Shown here one piece after another: positions 1 to 4,688 of a stretch of DNA of 7,552 nucleotides. The position numbers and the translations under genes are program-made. The notes below the pieces were generated by a model. That model saw only the letters and a program-made list of their open reading frames with translations. It did no database searches and was not told the DNA's origin. The stretch's first letter is position 1. The number at the start of each line of letters is the position of its first letter. Source of the DNA: Campylobacter sp. (GTDB lineage Bacteria; Campylobacterota; Campylobacteria; Campylobacterales; Campylobacteraceae); contig JAILCJ010000111.1 of the NCBI GenBank assembly GCA_024680445.1, positions 1 to 7,552 of the forward strand, in the 5' to 3' direction.

Positions 1-204
1 AATCAAATTTGATAAACTAAAACCAAATTTGATAAACTAAAATCAAATTTGATAGTTTAAAATCAAATTTGATAAGTCAAGATTTTATTCAAAAAATCCA
101 CAGGGTGATAAAAACCAAATTTGATAAACTAAAATCAAATTTGATAATTTAAAATCAAATTTGAAAAATCCGCAGAGTAGCAAAAATCAAATTTGATATT
201 TTCA
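1..204. repeat. Tandem 20-bp repeat array centred on the palindrome TCAAATTTGA
   Basis: Eight copies of a unit close to AATCAAATTTGATAAACTAA start at 1, 21, 41, 61, 113, 133, 153 and 185. The first four are head-to-tail at exactly 20 bp, and the copies at 113, 133 and 153 keep the same period. The core ATCAAATTTGAT is a 12-bp perfect palindrome in five copies. The copies at 21 and 113 read CCAAATTTGAT, and the copy at 153 degenerates after TTGA. The linkers vary (AAACTAA, AGTTTAA, AATTTAA, AAGTCAA). The array is about 20% GC by hand count. It touches the fliO stop codon and is cut by the left window edge, so its full length is unknown. Read from the fliO side, each copy is a small palindrome followed by T residues, so neighbouring units could pair into 12-bp stems with 8-nt loops. 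The function is unknown: a 3'-end or termination element, or phased protein-binding sites, are the main candidates. Confidence 0.9.
91..198. repeat. 72-bp-offset repetition inside the array
   Basis: Positions 91-126 and 163-198 match at a constant 72-bp offset with only a few differences. Both contain a short relatively GC-rich insert, ATCCACAGGGTG at 96-107 and ATCCGCAGAGTA at 168-179, followed by an A-run and the AATCAAATTTGATA or AACCAAATTTGATA core. The array therefore has a second level of organisation: blocks of 20-bp units separated by a related spacer, probably made by block duplication followed by drift. Confidence 0.75.
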
Positions 205-1086
205 AGCGTCAATGTCAAGTTTGTCTTTGTAGCTGTTTAACTCGTTGCTGTTTAAGCCATTTAGGGCTTGGTTGTTAAAATTGTTTTGTCGTTCTTGTAA
301 AAAAGCACCGAGTTTTCTTTTGTTTTCTTCAAAAAATGCCGTAAAATCGCTTTCATTTTGGATTCTCTCTTCGCCAAAGCGGTCTAAAAGCACATTTGAA
401 CTGCCAAGAATCACTAAATATTTGCGATTTTCATAACTTATCATTACCAAGCGATTTAGGCTATCGAGCTGTTTTTCAAACAAAATATTAACCGGGAGAT
501 TTTTATTTGAAAATAGCCACTGTGCGGACTTTTGCTTAGCATTTAATGTGTTTTTTGATAAATGTTTTTTTTGAAAAAATATTTTGAGTAAAAACAAAGC
601 AAAAAGCAAAAGTAGCAAAACGCCGACAACCATATAATACCTAGTGTCTATGATGGCTGATGGCTCATCTTGCGGTTTTGTTTGCACTTGCACATTTGCC
701 CTTGGCAAGTTTTGTATGTTTGCTGGGGTGTTTTTTGGCGTTACCCTTATGCGAAGCCCGAAACCATCGGTGGTTTTTGAGGCATTTACTATTATGGCTT
801 GAGAGGATTTCAGGCTTAGAATCAAGGAATTTTGCCTAGGTTGTATAGAAAATTCTTGAAAAATTTTGGAATTTACACTTTTGCTGATTTTTTCGCTAAA
901 ACTAAGAGAATTTAATGTAAGCGAAGTCGTATTTTTGTTGCGGTTTTGAAAGATATTGCCTTCATAAGGAGCGTCAAAACTAAGCATAATGTCGATTCTG
1001 TCGCTTCTTTCGTAGATATTATAAGTGAGTAAATTTGCAGCAAACATCGGCACAAATAGCCAAAAAATCGCAAACAAAATCCTCAT
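202..1086 (-). CDS. fliO: FliO-like flagellar export membrane protein
   Basis: The product is 294 aa. FliO is an inner-membrane helper of the flagellar type III export gate and supports FliP assembly. Residues 1-17 (MRILFAIFWLFVPMFAA) form a signal peptide or signal anchor. Residues 18-150 should be periplasmic and end in a Pro/Gln-rich linker (about 120-147). One strong membrane helix lies at 151-170 (VVGVLLLLLFALFLL core). The cytoplasmic part holds a FliO-like stretch at about 199-236: basic and amphipathic, with LDSLNRLVMISYENRKYLVI and then LGSSNVLL. The C-terminus (268-286) is Asn-rich. The long periplasmic region is larger than in enterobacterial FliO but fits my memory of the campylobacterial form. 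The ATG overlaps the fliN stop (ATGA), with AAGAG five nt upstream, so translation is probably coupled to fliN. The assignment rests on topology, the cytoplasmic pattern and linkage to fliN; otherwise it is an uncharacterised membrane protein. Confidence 0.75.
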   Translation of the reverse strand: MRILFAIFWLFVPMFAANLLTYNIYERSDRIDIMLSFDAPYEGNIFQNRNKNTTSLTLNSLSFSEKISKSVNSKIFQEFSIQPRQNSLILSLKSSQAIIVNASKTTDGFGLRIRVTPKNTPANIQNLPRANVQVQTKPQDEPSAIIDTRYYMVVGVLLLLLFALFLLKIFFQKKHLSKNTLNAKQKSAQWLFSNKNLPVNILFEKQLDSLNRLVMISYENRKYLVILGSSNVLLDRFGEERIQNESDFTAFFEENKRKLGAFLQERQNNFNNQALNGLNSNELNSYKDKLDIDA

Positions 1087-1403
1087 ACAAGCTCTTTCTT
1101 AAAGTATTGGATTACTGATTTTGAATCGAGAATTTCATTTATACGAATCGCGAGATTTTTTTCATAAACCATAACCTCGCCCTTGCCGAAAATTCTGTTA
1201 TTTATGTATAGTTCAACGCTTTCGCCAGCTGGTTTTTCAAGGTCAATGACCGAACCTACTTCAAATTTTAAAAGCTCTTTAACCTTGACCGTAGTAGTGC
1301 CAAGTTCGGCGATAAAATTTACGCCAACATCCATTACTCCGTCATAGTTTTTAAACAGCCCAAGCGGTGCTGAGGTTTCTAATATAGCCTCGTCATCACT
1401 CAT
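1083..1403 (-). CDS. fliN: Flagellar motor switch protein FliN
   Basis: The product is 106 aa, a usual length for a FliN that is mainly one SpoA/FliN domain. FliN forms the lower C-ring of the flagellar switch on the cytoplasmic face, with FliM and FliG, and also helps dock export substrates. Residues 24-95 carry the family pattern: MDVGVNFIAELGTTTVKVKE, then LLKFEVGSVIDL (44-55), the AGE turn at 59-61, the NNRIFGKGEV strand pair (68-77) and LAIRINEI (84-91). The first 22 residues are acidic and variable. The ATG lies in a 4-nt ATGA overlap with the stop of the CheX-like gene. It has only a weak purine stretch (AAAAAGAT) upstream, so it probably depends on translational coupling. Campylobacterial genomes also encode FliY, which shares this C-terminal domain, but this short single-domain protein is FliN. 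Confidence 0.93.
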   Translation of the reverse strand: MSDDEAILETSAPLGLFKNYDGVMDVGVNFIAELGTTTVKVKELLKFEVGSVIDLEKPAGESVELYINNRIFGKGEVMVYEKNLAIRINEILDSKSVIQYFKKELV

Positions 1404-1813
1404 ATCTTTTTATATCCTATTAAAAAAGTTCGATTTTCTATTTTACGAATAACTTGCTCATCAAGTTCTATGTTGAAGTTATCAACTTCGCCCAAAAATT
1501 CCGGTGTTCCAAGTCTATAATTGCCAATACCGGTATCATTTAAGACATTTTTTGCTTTTCCTATGATTTGGTTGGCTATCTCTTTGCAAACATCGTCAAG
1601 ATCGACTTCGCTAAGCTTTGAACCAAAATATACGCTAGCAAATTTTTTAAGTGTATCTTCTTTAAAAAATAAATAAAAATGGTATTCTTCATCGCCCTTA
1701 AAAACCGGTATCGACGAGCCATAAAAACCTTTACCAAGGCTCTTTGCTTCTTCAAGCTCAAATCCAAGCGTAGCACAAAGATGATTTGTGGCTATATCTA
1801 TAACCTCTTTCAT
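1400..1813 (-). CDS. cheX: CheX-like chemotaxis phosphatase (CheC/CheX/FliY family)
   Basis: The product is 137 aa. The family dephosphorylates CheY-P and so controls flagellar switching. The catalytic signature [D/S]xxxExxN followed by 22 residues and Pro is present exactly: D74, E78, N81 and P104, within DDVCKEIANQIIGKAKNVL (73-91). The IIGKAKNVL stretch corresponds to the usual M-I-x-G-N-A-K-x-x-L of CheX, with Lys in place of Asn. There is no signal peptide or membrane helix, so it is cytoplasmic. The start is backed by AAGGGGA, with seven nt before the ATG. It is the first gene after the trp operon, 71 bp beyond the trpA stop, and its TGA overlaps the fliN ATG. Family membership is well supported by the motif. 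That it is an active CheY-P phosphatase, rather than a switch-associated structural relative, is inference. The symbol is tentative. Confidence 0.72.
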   Translation of the reverse strand: MKEVIDIATNHLCATLGFELEEAKSLGKGFYGSSIPVFKGDEEYHFYLFFKEDTLKKFASVYFGSKLSEVDLDDVCKEIANQIIGKAKNVLNDTGIGNYRLGTPEFLGEVDNFNIELDEQVIRKIENRTFLIGYKKI

Positions 1814-1850
1814 TATATTTTCCCCTTTTACGACTTAAATTTTGTGTGTC

Positions 1851-1856
1851 ATTATA
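1851..1856 (-). promoter_or_regulatory. Candidate sigma-70 -10 box for cheX-fliN-fliO
   Basis: On the minus strand the 71-bp space after trpA contains AAAAGTATAATGACA, an exact TATAAT. It ends 37 bp before the first base of the cheX-like ATG, leaving room for a short leader with the AAGGGGA ribosome site. There is no clear -35 box, which is normal for Campylobacter sigma-70 promoters. I saw no convincing sigma-54 (GG-N10-GC) or sigma-28 element here. No strong trpA terminator is visible either, only the perfect palindrome TTTAGCTAAA at 1863-1872, so read-through from trp is also possible. Confidence 0.4.
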
Positions 1857-1884
1857 CTTTTGTTTAGCTAAATTCACTCTAAAT

Positions 1885-2631
1885 TTAAAAAAGCTTTGCT
1901 ACTTCGTGTCGAAACTCTTCGCCACTAAATTTATCACAAAGCTCAACTATTTTTGTGCCTATTATCGCACCATCGGCGTAGGTTTTTACAAAATCCGCAT
2001 CCTCTTTATTTTTAACGCCAAAGCCCACGCCAACGGGCATAGCAGAGATGGCTTTTATATCTTTTACTAGTTCTTGCAGTCTTTGGTTGCTCGCTTTTTT
2101 TGAACCACTAACTCCGATAGCGCCTATGGCATATACAAAGCCAGAACCTCTGCTTAAAAGCTCTTTTTTGCGATTTGCCGAAGTAACACTGATAAGCGGT
2201 ATCAAAGCGAAATCATATTTTTGACAAAGTTTAAAAAGTTCTTCATTTTCTTCAAAAGGCACATCAGGCACTATCATGCCACTGACTCCGCACTCTTTTG
2301 CGGTTTTAATGAAATTTTCAACCCCGTAAGAAAAAATGAGATTGTAATAAACCAAAAATACCACCGCTCGGCTGTATTTGCCCTTGCACTGCCTTAACAT
2401 ATCAAAAACCGAATCTGTATTTACGCCACTGCTAACAGCTTTAAAACTAGCTTCGGCTATGACTTTTCCATCGGCGATAGGATCGGAGTAAGGTATGCCA
2501 ATTTCAAGTAAATCTATGCAACTTTTATCCAAATTTGATATAAACTCGCTTGTATGAGCCAAATTTGGATAACCAGCCACGATATAGCCGATATTTGCCT
2601 TATGCGTAAAAGCCTTTGCTATCTTATCCAT
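1885..2631 (-). CDS. trpA: Tryptophan synthase alpha subunit
   Basis: TrpA cleaves indole-3-glycerol phosphate to indole and glyceraldehyde 3-phosphate and passes indole through the channel to TrpB in the cytoplasmic alpha2-beta2 complex. From the chosen start the protein has 248 aa, a (beta/alpha)8 barrel. Catalytic Glu43 and Asp54 lie in LLEIGIPYSDPIADG (41-55) with the same 11-residue spacing as E. coli Glu49/Asp60. VPDVPFEE (121-128), the loop region AIGAIGVSGSK (168-178), VGFGV (202-206) and the phosphate-binding GAIIGTKIV (221-229) follow in order. I chose the ATG at 2629-2631 because AAGGA lies seven nt upstream and MDKIAKAF fits the usual N-terminus. An in-frame ATG at 2647-2649 would add MKKEKF but has no ribosome site. 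The gene overlaps trpB by 8 nt (ATGGATAA). Confidence 0.96.
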   Translation of the reverse strand: MDKIAKAFTHKANIGYIVAGYPNLAHTSEFISNLDKSCIDLLEIGIPYSDPIADGKVIAEASFKAVSSGVNTDSVFDMLRQCKGKYSRAVVFLVYYNLIFSYGVENFIKTAKECGVSGMIVPDVPFEENEELFKLCQKYDFALIPLISVTSANRKKELLSRGSGFVYAIGAIGVSGSKKASNQRLQELVKDIKAISAMPVGVGFGVKNKEDADFVKTYADGAIIGTKIVELCDKFSGEEFRHEVAKLF

Positions 2632-3802
2632 AAATTTTTCCTTTTTCATAGTTCATTATCGTATTCATATCTTTATCGCCTCTGCCTGAAACATTTACGA
2701 GTATGACGGATTTTTCTGTTAAACTTGGACATAATTTTTCAAGATAAGCCAAGGCGTGTGAGCTTTCTATGGCTGGTATTATGCCTTCTAGTCTTGAAAC
2801 GAGCGTCAAGGCTTGAACGCACTCATCGTCTGTTATGGCTTCGTATTTGACCCTGCCTTCTTCCCAAAGATTTGCATGTTGTGGGCCAACACCGGGATAA
2901 TCAAGTCCGGCGGAGATAGAGTGAACCTCGTTTATCATGCCGTATTTGTCTTGCAAAACTATGGTTTTCATGCCGTGTATGATGCCGGCTCTACCGCAAG
3001 TAAGCGTGGCTGCATGGTATGGAGTGTGCGTTCCAAGTCCACCTGCTTCGACACCTATAAGTTTTGTGTCATCGCCTAAAAATTCATTAAAAATTCCTAT
3101 CGCATTACTGCCGCCACCAACGCAAGCGATAACATAGTCTGCTTTTAAATTTTGTTCTTTTAGCTGGGCTTTGGCTTCCTTGCCGATAATGCTTTGAAAA
3201 TCCCGAACCATGTTTGGATAAGGATGAGGTCCGACTGCTGAACCTATGACATAAAAGATGTTTTCTATCTCGTTTACCCACGCCTGAATAGCCGCCGTAG
3301 TCGCTTCTTTAAGCGTTTTCAATCCATCACTTATGCTTATCAAATTTGCACCCAAAAGTCGCATACGAAAGGCGTTTAACTCTTGTCTAGCTATATCGAC
3401 TTCGCCCATATAAACATCGCACTCTAAATCAAGCAAAGCCGCTGCTGTGGCTGTCGCAACGCCGTGCTGACCGGCTCCGGTTTCGGCTATGATCTTTTTC
3501 TTACCCATTTTTTTGGCTAAAAGTGCTTGGGCAAGGGCATTGTTTATCTTATGAGCGCCGGTGTGATTTAAATCCTCTCGTTTTAGATAAATCTCGTGTC
3601 CGTAGTGTTTTGAAAGCCTTGTGGCGTGATAAAGCGGAGTTGGTCTGCCAACATAATTTTTAAGCAAATCTGCTAATTCGTCCCTAAATTCTTTGCTTTG
3701 TCCTATGGTATTGTATGCATTTTCTAGTTCATTTAGGGCAAACATTGCCGTTTCTGGCACGAACTGACCGCCAAAATTTCCAAAATACGCCTTGGTATTC
3801 AT
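2624..3802 (-). CDS. trpB: Tryptophan synthase beta subunit
   Basis: TrpB is the PLP enzyme that condenses indole with L-serine to give L-tryptophan, partnered by TrpA. The length of 392 aa is typical. The cofactor lysine is K85 in HTGAHKINN (80-88). The catalytic Glu is E107 in AETGAGQHG (106-114). The PLP phosphate loop is GGGSNA (229-234), GLDYPGVGP (299-307) is conserved, and S372 in SGRGDKD (372-378) contacts the pyridine nitrogen. The start is firm: MNTKAYFGNFGGQFVPE is the standard N-terminus, and AAAGGAT precedes the ATG by about seven nt. It lies 247 bp after trpF, the only large gap in the operon, but is joined tightly to trpA, whose ribosome site sits inside the trpB C-terminal codons. 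It is the classic TrpB1 type, since it pairs with trpA and lacks the long N-terminal extension of TrpB2. Confidence 0.98.
   Translation of the reverse strand: MNTKAYFGNFGGQFVPETAMFALNELENAYNTIGQSKEFRDELADLLKNYVGRPTPLYHATRLSKHYGHEIYLKREDLNHTGAHKINNALAQALLAKKMGKKKIIAETGAGQHGVATATAAALLDLECDVYMGEVDIARQELNAFRMRLLGANLISISDGLKTLKEATTAAIQAWVNEIENIFYVIGSAVGPHPYPNMVRDFQSIIGKEAKAQLKEQNLKADYVIACVGGGSNAIGIFNEFLGDDTKLIGVEAGGLGTHTPYHAATLTCGRAGIIHGMKTIVLQDKYGMINEVHSISAGLDYPGVGPQHANLWEEGRVKYEAITDDECVQALTLVSRLEGIIPAIESSHALAYLEKLCPSLTEKSVILVNVSGRGDKDMNTIMNYEKGKIYG
2639..2643 (-). promoter_or_regulatory. Ribosome binding site that fixes the trpA start
   Basis: The mRNA reads AAAAAGGAAAAATTTATGG. AAGGA lies seven nt before the ATG at 2631-2629, the normal distance, but downstream of the alternative ATG at 2649. 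It lies within the last codons of trpB (Glu-Lys-Gly-Lys), so ribosomes finishing trpB are well placed to restart on trpA. That arrangement would support balanced synthesis of the two subunits. Confidence 0.65.
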
Positions 3803-3829
3803 ATTTTTATCCTTTGTATCCTAAGTCTT

Positions 3830-3864
3830 AGCCAAATGTTTGTGAATTTTAGAAAAATTTGGCT
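3830..3864 (-). repeat. Inverted repeat upstream of trpB
   Basis: AGCCAAAT at 3830-3837 and ATTTGGCT at 3857-3864 are perfect 8-bp complements around a 19-nt loop. In the trpB leader mRNA this gives a stem ending 27 nt before the ATG, just upstream of the ribosome site. The distal arm belongs to a 13-nt segment (3855-3867) that is also a perfect complement of the hairpin arm after trpF at 4016-4028, so two mutually exclusive pairings can be drawn. Confidence 0.5.
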
Positions 3865-4001
3865 TTTAAAAATTTGAATTTTTTAAAAAAAGTTCTTGTT
3901 TTTGACATAAAATTTTTAAAAATTTGCCTTAAATTTTTATGCTTTAAAAGCTATTTAAAAAATTTATCAAATTTGTTTATATTTTTTAAAAATTTTAGAG
4001 T

Positions 4002-4045
4002 AAAAATCAAATTTGAAAAGCCAAATTTCTTTAAATTTGACTTTT
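4002..4045 (-). terminator. Terminator- or attenuator-like hairpin after trpF
   Basis: Four nt after the trpF TAG the mRNA folds AAAAGTCAAATTT (4045-4033) onto AAATTTGGCTTTT (4028-4016): 13 bp with one G-U pair and a 4-nt AAAG loop. The U-rich tail continues as CAAATTTGATTTTT (4015-4002). The G-U pair would be a C-A mismatch in the opposite transcript, which favours action on the trp strand. The stem is mostly A-U, so termination is probably partial, consistent with trpBA still belonging to the pathway. The last 15 nt are identical to the sequence after fliO (182-196). Confidence 0.5.
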
Positions 4046-4049
4046 GTAG

Positions 4050-4688
4050 CTAAAAATCCAAAATTTTTGCTATTTTTTCTGGAATTTTTTGTAGATTTTC
4101 GTCTTCTACTTTGGAATTTATATCTATGAGCTTGGGCTTAAATTTAAGGGCTTGTTTAAAATTTTCAAGCCCTATGCCTCCTGCCATAGCAAAGCTAAAA
4201 GGCTGCAAATCTGCAAGCTTATTCCACTCAAAACTTAGACCATTTCCGCCTAAATTTTCACCCTTTGTATCGTATAAAACCATATCGCATAAAGGATTTT
4301 TTATGTCTAGCTTGTCGTCCTTGCCGACACTTTTTACTTGCCAAATTTCAAGTCCCATTTGTTTTAAATTTGCATGTAAATTTTCGCTAATTTCTCCATG
4401 AATTTGAGCAACATCGAGGACGGCGTACTCGCAGTACTCCATTATTTCGCAATCGCTTTGAAATTCGCCAAAAACTCCGCACTTTCCACCGCTTGCAAAA
4501 ACGCCAACGCATTTTAAGCCGCTTTGCTTAGCAAGGTGTGAAATTTCTCTTGCCGTTTGCATACTTACAGCCCTTTTGCTTTTGGCAAATATCACGCCTA
4601 AATATTGCAAATTTTCATTTTTGACTTTGATAATAGCCCTAGCCTCATCGAGACTTTTTATACCGCAAATTTTAACTGCTGTTTTCAA
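4050..4688 (-). CDS. trpF: Phosphoribosylanthranilate isomerase
   Basis: TrpF converts N-(5'-phosphoribosyl)-anthranilate to CdRP by Amadori rearrangement. It has 212 aa and a single (beta/alpha)8 barrel. The general base Cys8 lies in AVKICGI (4-10) and the general acid Asp140 in MVLYDTKG (136-143). GVIFAKSKRAV (31-41), VGVF (61-64), QIHG (95-98), GGNG (147-150), FEW (153-155) and AGGI (169-172) follow in family order. Two sites deviate from the common pattern: GGNG for GGTG, and DINSKVED (189-196) for D-x-SSGVE. The start is TTG. The TAG stop of trpGD lies directly before it in the same frame, so no upstream start is possible, and the next residues already match the family N-terminus. GGAG sits six nt upstream. 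A hairpin follows the stop. It stands alone here and is not fused to trpC. Confidence 0.93.
   Translation of the reverse strand: MKTAVKICGIKSLDEARAIIKVKNENLQYLGVIFAKSKRAVSMQTAREISHLAKQSGLKCVGVFASGGKCGVFGEFQSDCEIMEYCEYAVLDVAQIHGEISENLHANLKQMGLEIWQVKSVGKDDKLDIKNPLCDMVLYDTKGENLGGNGLSFEWNKLADLQPFSFAMAGGIGLENFKQALKFKPKLIDINSKVEDENLQKIPEKIAKILDF

Larger units (their letters stand above)
3803..4049 (-). other. Long AT-rich gap between trpF and trpB
   Basis: This 247-bp intergenic stretch has 44 G or C bases by hand count, about 18% GC. It has no supported gene on either strand. It carries a terminator-like hairpin just after trpF, two CAAATTTG octamers (3968-3975, 4008-4015), long A/T runs such as 3909-3924, the small palindrome GCTTTAAAAGC at 3941-3951, and an inverted repeat before trpB. 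A weak TATAAA-like stretch lies near 3977-3983 on the minus strand, so an internal trpBA promoter is possible but not demonstrated. The adjoining trp gene junctions have no gap at all, which makes this insert stand out. Confidence 0.7.

Noticed and set aside
33..59. Inverted repeat TAAACTA/TAGTTTA as a dedicated terminator
   Set aside because: It is a 7-bp AT-only stem made by linker variation inside the array, and its centre does not coincide with the CAAATTTG palindrome.
1..204. CRISPR array
   Set aside because: The repeats are only 20 bp, abut without unique spacers, are palindromic and very AT-rich, and no cas genes are present.
1..204. Replication origin with iterons
   Set aside because: The spacing is iteron-like, but there is no rep or dnaA gene, no convincing DnaA box cluster, and the site lies among chromosomal flagellar genes.
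1863..1872. TTTAGCTAAA as a trpA terminator
   Set aside because: The palindrome is only 10 bp with no loop of its own and no U tract after it.
2632..2649. Upstream trpA start at 2649
   Set aside because: It has no ribosome site, while AAGGA is placed correctly for the ATG at 2631. The six extra residues match nothing typical of TrpA, but they cannot be strictly excluded.
3849..3908. 19-residue minus-strand ORF in the trpF-trpB gap as a leader peptide
   Set aside because: It has no ribosome site at a usable distance, is low-complexity Lys/Phe, and contains no Trp codons.
3859..4053. 64-residue plus-strand ORF
   Set aside because: It starts at TTG without a ribosome site, consists mostly of Phe, Lys, Leu and Asn as expected from AT-rich DNA, and overlaps the trpF end.
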